This document shows, in pieces, positions 49,915 through 57,218 of a stretch of 64,000 nucleotides of DNA. The notes below the pieces were generated by a model. The model did no database searches. It saw only the letters and a program-made list of their open reading frames with translations, and was not told the DNA's origin. Source of the DNA: Fictibacillus marinisediminis (GTDB lineage: Bacteria > Bacillota > Bacilli > Bacillales > Fictibacillaceae); assembly GCF_023149135.1 (NCBI RefSeq), contig NZ_JAIWJX010000002.1:1240001-1304000 (forward strand), written 5' to 3'. The translations under genes were made by a program, and so were the position numbers. Position 1 is the stretch's first letter. Every line of letters starts with the position of its first letter.

Positions 49915-50256
49915 ATGGATGATGTACTAAAAGAACTCATTTATGAGTTGGAAACTAGATTACTGCAATCTGAAGTGCGCCAATCCAAAAAAGAACTGGA
50001 TGTATTGCTGGCAGATGATTTTCTGGAGTTCACGAGCTCAGGACGAAGGATCAGCAAACAGGATTGTTTTGATGGCTTGGGCGTGCCGATCATGACGGTC
50101 TCTCACTTTGAAATTCAGCTGCTTTCGGATAAAGTGGTTCAGGCGATCTACGAATTGAATGATGAAACCAATAACCTAAAAAGCCTGAGAAGTTCCTTAT
50201 GGAGAGAAAACAACGGGGTTTGGCAGATGTTTTTCCACCAGGGAACGTTGAAGTAG
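49915..50256 (+). CDS. DUF4440/SnoaL-like NTF2-fold protein
   Basis: This 113-residue protein matches DUF4440 proteins of the NTF2-like fold: an opening helix pair ending in LDVLLADDFLEFTSSG, then RRISKQDCFD and strands finishing in LWRENNGVWQMFFHQGT. Members range from isomerases to binding proteins; many Bacillus versions are uncharacterised. TTGGAGG precedes ATG 49915. It is monocistronic, between the secreted pair and the second periodic repeat array. Confidence 0.75.
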   Translation: MDDVLKELIYELETRLLQSEVRQSKKELDVLLADDFLEFTSSGRRISKQDCFDGLGVPIMTVSHFEIQLLSDKVVQAIYELNDETNNLKSLRSSLWRENNGVWQMFFHQGTLK

Positions 50257-50300
50257 GGATAGTTTCTGACGTGTGGAGTTGTCTGATTTTTCAGTAAGGA

Positions 50301-50389
50301 TCAATTATCTGGAGTTTCGCTCAATTAATTAGAGTTAGGCTCAATTATCGAAAGTTGAGCACAATTAATCTCCCTTTACGCTCAATTCC
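50301..50389 (+). repeat. Five-copy 20-bp periodic array with CAATTA core
   Basis: TCAATTAT (50301), TCAATTAA (50321), TCAATTAT (50341), ACAATTAA (50361) and TCAATTCC (50382) recur with 20, 20, 20 and 21 base spacing. Most copies are preceded by GC, and three of the intervals carry an AGTT motif at the same offset. Core sequence and unit length differ from the array at 3985-4098, but the design is the same. It occupies the region upstream of spoIISA, ending 77 bases before its start codon. The 20-bp period does not preserve a reading frame. Confidence 0.8.
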
Positions 50390-50465
50390 ATTTACCCAGG
50401 CAGGAATCCTTACTCTGAGAAGGGAATTCAATGGTAGACAGCACGGGATTGGAGGGGAAGAAACT

Positions 50466-51212
50466 TTGATCTGGTTTTTTCGGGTAGTCGTCTGGCTGAT
50501 TTTTATCGGAATTGGAGCTTATCTTATTTTTTATTGGAGAGATGAAGATAAAGCTGAAAAGAAATTGGATGCGATCCGCAAATTGTGGTACGTCATTTAC
50601 ATATTCGGTGCCTTGATCTATTGGACAGGAAAGCCGCACAGCATCTTTGCAAATTGGACCAACTATCTGGTCGTTCTCGTGGTGTTTATCCTCATTGATG
50701 CCTTTATCTTCCTGAGTTTGTACTTGAAAAAAATCGGGAATAATGAACTAGCAAGAATCACACGATCTGTAGAGAACAACCAGATGCTTTTGGATGATCT
50801 GCGTGCGAAAGTAAATAATGCCCTATATATCTTGAAAACGGAAGGGATCACGGCGTATTATGGAAGTAAGGAAAACTATCTATATGGACTGAAGCTCGTT
50901 CTTCAGGCTTATGTAGAGAAGGAAGGCCATAGCTTTACGATCCTGCCTTTCGATACACCGCAAGAGAAGAACGAAGCACTGGCTGCGTATACGAATGCAA
51001 GTCTTATTCAATCTACGCTATCAAGAGCTGAAGCTTACTATAACCAGGAAGACAACTTTGCGTTTTATCCTTTTAATATTGAAGATGAAATTTATGTAAT
51101 CAAGATTTCATCCTCTGTAAAAGTAAGTGATGTCGATGGTTCTTTGATCGGAATCTTATTGGCCACTTACGATATCCTTGTACAAGCTTTGGAAAGGAGT
51201 GATGATGTATGA
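50466..51212 (+). CDS. spoIISA: SpoIISA membrane toxin of the SpoIISAB system
   Basis: This 248-residue protein has the same length as Bacillus subtilis SpoIISA. It has three N-terminal membrane helices (about 2-22, 35-53 and 62-82) and a cytoplasmic GAF-like domain. Recognisable conserved segments are KKLDAIRKLWYVIYIFGALI, LIDAFIFLSLYLKK and ILKTEGITAYYGSKENYLYG. It damages the membrane and kills unless bound by SpoIISB, and it is active during sporulation. TTG 50466 lies eight bases after GGAGGGG; in-frame codons upstream run into the repeat array and were rejected. It overlaps spoIISB by four bases. Confidence 0.9.
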   Translation: MIWFFRVVVWLIFIGIGAYLIFYWRDEDKAEKKLDAIRKLWYVIYIFGALIYWTGKPHSIFANWTNYLVVLVVFILIDAFIFLSLYLKKIGNNELARITRSVENNQMLLDDLRAKVNNALYILKTEGITAYYGSKENYLYGLKLVLQAYVEKEGHSFTILPFDTPQEKNEALAAYTNASLIQSTLSRAEAYYNQEDNFAFYPFNIEDEIYVIKISSSVKVSDVDGSLIGILLATYDILVQALERSDDV

Positions 51213-51400
51213 CGAGTGGACTCGATCTTATGGGGAGCCAGCCGGTAACCATGAAGAACAGTGAACGAAAAGGGATCACGTTCAAGCCGAGAATTCAGTT
51301 TCCAAAAGTCGGCATCAGCCATCACACCATGCAGGTCATGGAAGAGAATGAGCGGATCATTCAAAAAGGAAACAGACGGGGAACATTCAAACGAAAATAA
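51209..51400 (+). CDS. spoIISB: SpoIISB antitoxin
   Basis: This 63-residue, basic, probably disordered protein follows spoIISA with an ATGA overlap. Its second half, VGISHHTMQVMEENERIIQK, aligns with the SpoIISB core (S-P-H-T-x-x-I-x-x-E-N-E-R-L-I-x-x) that wraps the SpoIISA cytoplasmic domain. AAAGGAG precedes ATG 51209. The N-terminal third differs from B. subtilis SpoIISB. No SpoIISC-like third gene was recognised; the 49-codon gene downstream is unrelated by eye. Confidence 0.85.
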   Translation: MTSGLDLMGSQPVTMKNSERKGITFKPRIQFPKVGISHHTMQVMEENERIIQKGNRRGTFKRK

Positions 51401-51406
51401 GACCTT

Positions 51407-51438
51407 AAAGGCAGTGGATCATTCTGCTGCCTTTTTTT
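51407..51438 (+). terminator. Terminator of spoIISAB
   Basis: The stem AAAGGCAG pairs with CTGCCTTT across a 12-base loop and is followed by T. It lies 7 bases after the spoIISB stop. Confidence 0.75.
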
Positions 51439-51501
51439 GTATGATTGACACCTTGCTGCATATACTAAAGCAAACATTTCCGTGAAGCTGGAGGGAAGTT
51501 T

Positions 51502-51651
51502 GTGAAGAGCAGACGGTTTGTCTCCCGGATCCAAGGCCCGAAGCCGACCTTGTCCCATTTTGAAAAAGCGCTGAAGGAAGAAAATCATTCTATCCTGACT
51601 TTATTAAACAGTTTGAAGAAAAAACGCTGGACGTTCTTTGCCGGCAAATAA
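51502..51651 (+). CDS. Small basic protein (49 aa), unknown
   Basis: GTG 51502 follows GGAGGG by six bases and opens a 49-residue basic frame (KSRRFVSRIQGPKPTLSHFE, then LLNSLKKKRWTFFAGK). It is closed by a terminator 12 bases after the stop. The spacing, ribosome binding site and terminator support a real gene. No family was recognised. It lies between spoIISB and a dienelactone-hydrolase-like gene, but neither gives a clear functional hint. Confidence 0.6.
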   Translation: MKSRRFVSRIQGPKPTLSHFEKALKEENHSILTLLNSLKKKRWTFFAGK

Positions 51652-51662
51652 TACATTAAATG

Positions 51663-51690
51663 GAGAGGGAGCAGAACCCTTTCTTTTTTT
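51663..51690 (+). terminator. Terminator of the 49-aa gene
   Basis: The stem GAGAGGG pairs with CCCTTTC (one G-T pair) and is followed by seven T. Confidence 0.72.
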
Positions 51691-51718
51691 ATGGACAATT
51701 GTTGTCGGGAGGTCTTAA

Positions 51719-52333
51719 ATGTTCAAAATACATCTTCATTCGGATACCCTTATCATCGTAGTTCACGAAATTTACGGATTGAATCAGCACATGAAAAAGG
51801 TTTGTAAGTTCTTATCTCAGCAGGAATTTGATGTCATTTGCCCGAATGTATTGGGACGGGAAACGCCTTTTGATTATTATGAGGAAAGTCTTGCTTATGA
51901 GCATTTCATGAAGAACGTAGGATTTGAGAAAACCTCCGAAAAGGTCAAAAAATTAGTAAAGGAAAATAAACCGAACTATAAAAAAATCTTTATCACAGGA
52001 TTTAGTGTGGGGGCTACTGTCGCCTGGATATGCAGTAAGGAAGCAGGAGTGGACGGTATTATTGGGTACTACGGTTCGCGCATTCGAAACTATACAGAGG
52101 TCTCCCCTCAGTGCCCTGTCCTGCTGTTTTTTCCGGAAGAGGAGAAATCCTTTGCTGTGGACGAGCTGATCACGGTGCTTCAGAAAAAGGATGTTGAAGT
52201 TTACAAATTTGCCGGAAAGCACGGATTTAGCGATCCTCACACGGCAAATTATAACGAAGAATCAGCAAACCAAGCCTTTCATCATCTGAAGAATTTTTTA
52301 GAAAGGAGCGATTATGTTGGCTCAAAATCTTGA
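51719..52333 (+). CDS. Dienelactone hydrolase family protein
   Basis: This 204-residue alpha/beta hydrolase is of the dienelactone hydrolase type. VVHEIYGLNQHMKKVC holds the family Glu and oxyanion region, PNVLGRE follows, and KHGFSDPH carries the catalytic His. The nucleophile elbow reads GFSVGA with Ser, where classical dienelactone hydrolases have Cys (G-x-C-x-G), so the chemistry may be esterase-like. GGGAGG precedes ATG 51719. It overlaps the following helix-hairpin-helix gene by 20 bases, so the two are coupled. Confidence 0.8.
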   Translation: MFKIHLHSDTLIIVVHEIYGLNQHMKKVCKFLSQQEFDVICPNVLGRETPFDYYEESLAYEHFMKNVGFEKTSEKVKKLVKENKPNYKKIFITGFSVGATVAWICSKEAGVDGIIGYYGSRIRNYTEVSPQCPVLLFFPEEEKSFAVDELITVLQKKDVEVYKFAGKHGFSDPHTANYNEESANQAFHHLKNFLERSDYVGSKS

Positions 52334-52523
52334 AAGTGATTTTCCGCCCAAATTAGCAAAACCGGCACAGCGTGCACTGGCCGGTGCAGGATTTACCAGA
52401 CTTGAGCAGCTTGTCCATCTTAATGAAGCTGAACTATCAAAACTTCATGGGATGGGTCCGAAGGCCATGGAACAGCTTCGTACGGCACTTGAGGAAAAAG
52501 GACTCTCGTTTGCTAAAAAATAA
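52314..52523 (+). CDS. Helix-hairpin-helix DNA-binding-like small protein
   Basis: This 69-residue protein consists of one helix-hairpin-helix pair: PAQRALAGAGFTRLEQLVHL and LSKLHGMGPKAMEQLRTALE, similar to the C-terminal domain of RNA polymerase alpha and to small HhH proteins seen in Bacillaceae. Non-specific DNA or RNA binding is expected. ATG 52314 follows AAAGGAG inside the end of the upstream gene. Its stop overlaps the first base of the next start, a decayed GNAT gene, so all three belonged to one operon. Confidence 0.75.
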   Translation: MLAQNLESDFPPKLAKPAQRALAGAGFTRLEQLVHLNEAELSKLHGMGPKAMEQLRTALEEKGLSFAKK

Positions 52524-53008
52524 TGGAGATACAATTAGCAACAGTTAAAGATGTTCCATCCATGGTCAAGGTTCTAAATGCCGTTACCCTCGACTTGCTG
52601 AAGAAAGGAATCAACCAGTGGCCGTATCCATGGGATCTTTTTGTTGTTAAACAGGCAGTCGAGCGGGATGAGGGTTATGTTGTAAGGCTGGATGCTCAGA
52701 TCATCGGAGCTTTCTACATCTATTCAGTAAGCAAACTTAGTGATCTACCCATCGAACCGCAGAGCCTTTACATCTCAAGAATCGCTATCCTGCCCGAGTA
52801 ACAAGGTAGAAACATAGGCTTCCAAATCATCCGTTTTGCTTGCTCTTTAACACAGAAACAAAACAAAACGCTGTATTTGGACTGCTGGGCAGGAAATGAA
52901 AAGCTGAAAGGTTTCTACCGTGTTCAGGGTTTAGACTATGTCGGCGATTTCCCGGAGGAGGATTATTTCATCAGTATTTTTAAATTCTCAGGACACGTAA
53001 GAAAGTAA
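52523..53008 (+). pseudogene. GNAT acetyltransferase with in-frame nonsense codon
   Basis: The frame from ATG 52523 gives a GNAT protein of 161 codons (QLATVKDVPSMVKVLN, SLYISRIAILPE) interrupted by TAA at 52799-52801. It then continues in the same frame with QGRNIGFQIIRFACSL, LDCWAGNEKLKGFYRVQG and a natural end at 53008. The stop falls exactly where motif A usually has Tyr or a small residue before Q-G-x-x-I-G, so a single TAC/TAT to TAA change explains it. Without read-through the acetyl-CoA site is lost. It overlaps the end of a convergent ChrA remnant. Confidence 0.85.
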
Positions 53009-53331
53009 TGTTCCTCCCGCCACCCCAATGGCCATAACCGACCATGGCGGCAGCTTCCAATTCATAAGCAAACTGAAAAGCAATGCGGCAAAAGCGAAGT
53101 CGACGGGGGCCAGGATAGAGCTCGTCCAAATTGGCTGATAAAAAGCTGAGATCAAAATACCCACCACTGCAGCGTTCACACCCATGAGAGCTCCTTTTAC
53201 TTTGGGGTTGCGGCGCAATGCATTCCAAAAAGGAAGCGTGCCAAAAACGAGCAGGAAGGCGGGCAGGAAGATCGCGAAGGCTGCAAGCAGTCCTCCTGTC
53301 CAGCCCTTAATTACAGCACCAAGGTAGGACG
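52988..53331 (-). pseudogene. ChrA chromate transporter, C-terminal remnant
   Basis: On the minus strand, codons from about 53331 to the stop at 52988 read SYLGAVIKGWTGGLLAAFAI, FLPAFLLVFGTLPFWNALRR, NPKVKGALMGVNAAVVGILI and SAFYQPIWTS. This is the well-conserved end of the ChrA chromate/sulfate antiporter family. The first two thirds of the gene are missing; upstream in-frame codons are unrelated and merge into the alkaline phosphatase promoter. It is therefore a deletion remnant, about 114 codons of an expected 180-400. Confidence 0.8.
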
Positions 53332-53353
53332 CTTTACAATTGCGTAATATAAA

Positions 53354-53407
53354 TTCATCATATCGTTACAAGAGATTTATCGTTCCTTCATACTCATTTA
53401 CTACAAT
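53354..53407 (+). promoter_or_regulatory. Pho-box-like repeats and -10 element for alkaline phosphatase
   Basis: TTCATC (53354), GTTACA (53365), TTTATC (53376), TTCATA (53387) and TTTACT (53397) recur every 10-11 bases and resemble the PhoP half-site TT(A/C/T)A(C/T)A. A -10-like TACAAT lies at 53402-53407. The repeats span about -60 to -20, where PhoP binds to activate Bacillus promoters that lack a good -35. Single copies are imperfect; the periodicity and the alkaline phosphatase downstream are the support. Confidence 0.55.
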
Positions 53408-53440
53408 GAAGGTACAACAGAGAAAAGGGGAGTGGAAGGA

Positions 53441-54691
53441 TTGAAAAAGAAAACAATAGCAGCTGCAACACTTTCATTAGCACTCATCACATCATTTGGG
53501 GTAAATCAAATTGCGGATGCGAAAGAAGAGAAAAGTGCATCTCCTAAAAAGGCGAAAAATGTCATTATGTTTGTTGGAGACGGTATGGGAGCTTCTCACA
53601 GGGAAGCGATTCGTTTAGCTGCTCAAGGCCTTAACGGCGAGCTTGCTATGAATAAAATGCCGTATACAGGAAATGTTCACACACATTCTACTTCGGTCGT
53701 AACCGACTCTGCTGCAGCAGGAACGGCTATGGCAACAGGAGTTAAATCATATAATGGAGCAATTGGAGTAGATGAAAATAAGAAACCAGTAAAATCAGTG
53801 CTGGAAATGGCCAGTGAGGCTGGGAAGTCAACAGGCCTTGTCACAACAAGCCAGATTACGGACGCCACACCTGCTTCGTTGGGTGCACATGTGGCCGATC
53901 GTAAAAAGCAAAGCGATATCGCGAAACAGTACCTTGAAAACAGTAAAGTCGACGTTCTGCTTGGCGGCGGTGAAGACTATTGGTACCCTAAAGGCGAAGA
54001 AGGAAAATATCAGGATCACCCAGCAAAAGATAAAAAAGAAGCAAGCCAAGGCACTCAAGGGAACCTGGTGAAAAAAGCTCAAAAGCTTGGGTATAACTAT
54101 GTAACCAATAAAGATGAGCTTCAAAAAGCAAAGAACGGCAAATTGCTTGGCCTTTTCGCGAACGAAGAAATGTTCGAACAAAATCCTGAAGGTGAAGGCG
54201 ACCTTTATGATCCGGTCGTACCATTGCCTGACATGACTCAAAAAGCAATTGATACGTTGTCTCAAAATAAAAAAGGATTTTTCCTCATGGTTGAAGAGGA
54301 AGGAACCGATGAAATGTCTCACGAAAACAATGGTAAACTCATGATGAAAGCCGGCAAGCAGCTGGACAAATCTGTACAAGTTGCGAAGGACTATGCGAAA
54401 AAACATCCTGACACTCTTGTTCTTGTAGCAGCTGACCATGAATGTGGCGGGCTTTCCATCGAAGAAGTAAACCCTAAAGACGAGAGCGGTGACGATGTTT
54501 CGAAAGAGGACGGGCCATATACACCTGCTCACTCTAAAGAAAAGTTTGCACTTGACTGGACGACTAATGAACATGGCGGTCAATCTGTTCCATTAACAGC
54601 ACAAGGACCTGGAGCAGAGAAACTGGAAGGAACGTATGAGAACACGAATATCTTTAAGGCGATGAGAGACGCAATGGGCCTTAAAAAATAA
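53441..54691 (+). CDS. phoB: Secreted alkaline phosphatase
   Basis: This 416-residue exported phosphomonoesterase has a signal peptide (cleavage after ADA near residue 27) and the alkaline phosphatase core: VIMFVGDGMG with the first metal-binding Asp, STSVVTDSAAAGTAMATG with the catalytic Ser in D-S-A-A, TTSQITDATPASLGAHV, FFLMVEEEGTDEMSH, LVAADHECGG, and a late WTTNEHGGQSVP. It releases phosphate from organic esters outside the cell. TTG 53441 lies eight bases after AAGGGGAG; GTG 53432 overlaps that site. The upstream Pho-box-like repeats suggest PhoP-PhoR control. The symbol follows B. subtilis phoA/phoB and is not exact. Confidence 0.88.
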   Translation: MKKKTIAAATLSLALITSFGVNQIADAKEEKSASPKKAKNVIMFVGDGMGASHREAIRLAAQGLNGELAMNKMPYTGNVHTHSTSVVTDSAAAGTAMATGVKSYNGAIGVDENKKPVKSVLEMASEAGKSTGLVTTSQITDATPASLGAHVADRKKQSDIAKQYLENSKVDVLLGGGEDYWYPKGEEGKYQDHPAKDKKEASQGTQGNLVKKAQKLGYNYVTNKDELQKAKNGKLLGLFANEEMFEQNPEGEGDLYDPVVPLPDMTQKAIDTLSQNKKGFFLMVEEEGTDEMSHENNGKLMMKAGKQLDKSVQVAKDYAKKHPDTLVLVAADHECGGLSIEEVNPKDESGDDVSKEDGPYTPAHSKEKFALDWTTNEHGGQSVPLTAQGPGAEKLEGTYENTNIFKAMRDAMGLKK

Positions 54692-54706
54692 TAGTAGCAA
54701 CATCCG

Positions 54707-54739
54707 AAACGCTCAGTGATTTCTTCTGAGCGTTTTTTA
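54707..54739 (+). terminator. Terminator of the alkaline phosphatase gene
   Basis: The stem AAACGCTCAG pairs with CTGAGCGTTT across a nine-base loop and is followed by T. Confidence 0.82.
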
Positions 54740-54826
54740 TTTGTCATGTTTTGCCGAATAGGGACAGTTTGATGGCCCCTTGAAAGAAAATCGATCAAAT
54801 TTAAAGAAGGCCAGACGCCCGATAGG

Positions 54827-54872
54827 AAAACACCAGAAGGAGGAGTAAATCGGGATTCTCTGGTGTTTTTTT
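54827..54872 (+). terminator. Second hairpin terminator with no gene before it
   Basis: The stem AAAACACCAGA pairs with TCTGGTGTTTT across a 20-base loop and is followed by seven T. The 87 bases between it and the previous terminator contain no ORF, so it may end a short untranslated RNA or be a leader attenuator of the next gene. Confidence 0.6.
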
Positions 54873-54983
54873 GTTTCTAGGTCTTTATGTACAATTTTTT
54901 TAAAGGGCTTGCAAGGGACAAGAAATCGGGTATAGAGTGGTATTGTTGTATTTTTTCAAATTTTTGTAAGGAGGCTAAAGTGT

Positions 54984-55541
54984 ATGAGCATGAAAAAATC
55001 GTTGATCTGTTTCTCGGCAGCAGGATTTCTTGCACTACAAGCTTTACTCCCAACTGCAGCGAGCGCATCGTCCGGTGTAAAATCAGAAAATGCGAATGTG
55101 GCTGATCCTTATCCCGGCCACGTCATTAAATACGGGGATCGTGGTTCTGATGTCAGGAAAGTACAAACACAACTAATCAAAAATAGAATCCCGATTACGG
55201 TTGATGGAATCTTTGGAGAGGTGACGCTTCAGAAAGTGAAGCAGTTTCAATACTATCGCTATCTTAAGACAGATGGGATAGTGGGTCCTTCCACATGGAA
55301 TGCTCTCTATCACACGCCAGTCCCCTATCCGGGGCACGCCATTAAGAAAGGTGACCGAGGAATGGATGTGACGTGGATTCAGGCACGTTTAAACGATGCG
55401 GGCGGTTCTATTAAAATTGATGGCATCTTTGGATCGAAAACAGAAGCGAAAGTTAAGGAATTTCAACAAAAACATCACCTTGCAGTCGACGGTATCGTTG
55501 GCCGGGAATCATGGGAAGTGTTGTTTAATTACGAGGAGTAG
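54984..55541 (+). CDS. Secreted protein with two peptidoglycan-binding (PG_binding_1) repeats
   Basis: This 185-residue exported protein has a signal peptide (MSMKKSLICFSAAGFLALQA, cleavage after ASA near residue 28) and two PG_binding_1 repeats at about 43-105 and 115-182. Each carries the signature G-D-R-G-x-D-V-x-x-V/I-Q (KYGDRGSDVRKVQTQL; KKGDRGMDVTWIQARL) and VDGI(F/V)G. No catalytic domain is present, so it probably decorates the wall or targets partners. AAGGAGG lies ten bases before ATG 54984. A terminator follows. Confidence 0.85.
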   Translation: MSMKKSLICFSAAGFLALQALLPTAASASSGVKSENANVADPYPGHVIKYGDRGSDVRKVQTQLIKNRIPITVDGIFGEVTLQKVKQFQYYRYLKTDGIVGPSTWNALYHTPVPYPGHAIKKGDRGMDVTWIQARLNDAGGSIKIDGIFGSKTEAKVKEFQQKHHLAVDGIVGRESWEVLFNYEE

Positions 55542-55551
55542 AAGATAAAAA

Positions 55552-55590
55552 AAAGAGGCATCAGGAGAACGTATCCTGATGTCTTTTTTT
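55552..55590 (+). terminator. Terminator of the PG-binding protein gene
   Basis: A 12-base stem with core GGCATCAGGA/TCCTGATGTC has a seven-base loop and seven T. Confidence 0.82.
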
Positions 55591-55686
55591 GGTGGGGAAA
55601 TCATAGCCTCAATGTAGGGAGGAAGGGATTGCGGATGTTCTGGCGAAGAAATAAACCAGGATATGAATACCCTTTGAGGAGAATGA

Positions 55687-56169
55687 ATGATGACAGTGAC
55701 CGTTAAAGAATTACCGGAATATGAAGTTGCGTATGTCAGACGAGTCGGGTCTTACTTTGAGCCGCCAGAGCATTGGGGTCAATTGTTTCAGTGGGCGTTC
55801 GGCAATGAGCTTTTTCCTCCGCAGCAGCAGTTTATCGGAATCTCGCTTGATAATCCCGAGCTGGTAGAAGATCAAGAATGCCGTCATGATGCCTGTGTGA
55901 CGATTCCAAAAGATTTTCAAAAAGAAGAGCATCCTGATGTTTCATTTAAGAAATTGGATGCCGGAGCATATGCCGTGTACTCCTTTTATGACACACCGGA
56001 TAAACTGAATCAGGCTTATCAGTTTATGTTTGCAGTGTGGCTGCCTGCCAGTGAGTATGAGCCGGATTTTTCACGTCATAATTTAGAGTTTAACCTGAAT
56101 AATCCTGCAGAGGATCCGGAAGGGAGATGCAAGGTCGATTTGTTTGTTCCCATCAAAAAATGCGGGTGA
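55687..56169 (+). CDS. GyrI-like (SbmC-type) small-molecule-binding protein
   Basis: This 160-residue protein has the GyrI/AraC effector-binding fold: VTVKELPEYEVAYVRRVGSY is the usual opening strand pair, FIGISLDNPE and CRHDACVTIP follow, and LEFNLNNP ends the domain. Such proteins bind hydrophobic or cationic ligands; SbmC/GyrI of E. coli protects DNA gyrase, but most Bacillus members are uncharacterised. ATG 55687 follows GAGGAGA. A 23-codon ORF (55635-55706) overlaps its start in another frame with a GGAAGGGA site and could be a leader peptide. The VOC gene starts 12 bases after its stop. Confidence 0.8.
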   Translation: MMTVTVKELPEYEVAYVRRVGSYFEPPEHWGQLFQWAFGNELFPPQQQFIGISLDNPELVEDQECRHDACVTIPKDFQKEEHPDVSFKKLDAGAYAVYSFYDTPDKLNQAYQFMFAVWLPASEYEPDFSRHNLEFNLNNPAEDPEGRCKVDLFVPIKKCG

Positions 56170-56181
56170 GGAAGGTGGAGC

Positions 56182-56545
56182 ATGAAGCTTAACCATTTGA
56201 ATCTATGTGTGAATGATTTAGCAGAAGCACAGCATTTTTTTGAACACTTCTTAGGATTTCAAACAAAAGTGCAAAAGAGCGATGTGAGTACGGTTATGGA
56301 TGATGGTGAGGGATTTCTGCTGGTATTGACCAGTATGGGAGAAGAGCCTCCAAAGTATCCGAATGGTTTTCACGTTGGCTTTTATGTAGAAACGAGCGAA
56401 AAAGTGGATGAAATGTATGAACAGCTAAAAGCTGCAAAGGTTTCTGTTGGCAATCGGCAATCATCCGAGAGTGATCCGTGGTGGGTATACGTTTTATTTT
56501 CATGCGCTGAACGACATTATGTTTGAGGTGACGTGCTCTCAGTAG
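56182..56545 (+). pseudogene. VOC gene frameshifted by a 7-bp tandem duplication
   Basis: The frame starts as a VOC protein (LNHLNLCVNDLAEAQHFFEH, then PNGFHVGFYVET) but after residue 91 gives non-family codons. GGCAATC is repeated in tandem at 56449-56462. Removing one copy restores VSVGNHPRVIRGGYTFYFHA followed by LNDIMFEVTCS and TAG at 56543-56545, exactly the family C-terminus. So one duplication of seven bases inactivates an otherwise intact gene of about 118 codons. This looks recent and could revert by slippage. PaiB follows closely in the same direction. Confidence 0.85.
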
Positions 56546-56569
56546 CTGCAGCAGAAAAGGAGTGGTAGC

Positions 56570-57202
56570 TTGTATATTCCCAAGCCCTTTGAAATAAACG
56601 ATGGAGAAATGATGTTTGATGTTATCGAACAGTATAGTTTTGCCACGGTCATTTCTCAGCATGAAGGTGTTCCTTTTGCCACACATCTTCCCTTGGTGCT
56701 AGACCGTGAGAAACGTATGCTTTATGGCCATTTTGCCCGGCCGAATCATCAGTGGAAAGATATTGAACAGCAGAAGGTCCTTGTTATCTTTCAAGGACCT
56801 CATTGCTATGTTTCTCCTTCCTGGTATGAGACCCGGGAAGCGGTGCCGACCTGGAATTATGTAACCGTCCATGTGTATGGGGAAATCCAGGTTATACAGG
56901 ATGAGCAAGAGATGGCTGAAACCCTCTTTAGCATGGTGAAGCAATATGAGGATCCTGAGAGTTCTTATGATGTTAACGATTTGGACCCACATTACATATC
57001 AGGGATGCAGAAAGGGATTGTCGGATTTAAGCTTGCCGTTACGAGTATGGAGGGAAAAGCAAAATTGAGTCAAAACCATCCATTAAAACGGCAGCAAATG
57101 GTGATGGAGAAACTGAGTAAGCAGCCTGGTGAAAACGAGAGACGGATTGCTGAGCTGATGAAAGAAAATCTCAAACAAGCTTCAATAAATCGGCAAGAAT
57201 AA
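56570..57202 (+). CDS. paiB: PaiB-type FMN-binding negative transcriptional regulator
   Basis: This 210-residue protein matches Bacillus PaiB: YIPKPFEINDGEMMFDVIEQ opens it, LYGHFARPNHQWKDIE and FQGPHCYVSPSWYE are conserved, followed by VPTWNYVTVHVYGEI, which forms the split-barrel flavin-binding fold. PaiB was described as a repressor of sporulation and degradative enzyme genes in B. subtilis, encoded with the acetyltransferase PaiA. Here an AAC(6')-like acetyltransferase follows 16 bases downstream. TTG 56570 follows AAAAGGAG. Confidence 0.87.
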   Translation: MYIPKPFEINDGEMMFDVIEQYSFATVISQHEGVPFATHLPLVLDREKRMLYGHFARPNHQWKDIEQQKVLVIFQGPHCYVSPSWYETREAVPTWNYVTVHVYGEIQVIQDEQEMAETLFSMVKQYEDPESSYDVNDLDPHYISGMQKGIVGFKLAVTSMEGKAKLSQNHPLKRQQMVMEKLSKQPGENERRIAELMKENLKQASINRQE

Positions 57203-57218
57203 AAGGCGGGGAAGCTCT

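Noticed and set aside
53828..54583. 251-codon minus-strand ORF inside the alkaline phosphatase gene
   Set aside because: It is antisense to conserved phosphatase motifs, has no ribosome binding site, and its composition is that of a reverse-complement shadow.
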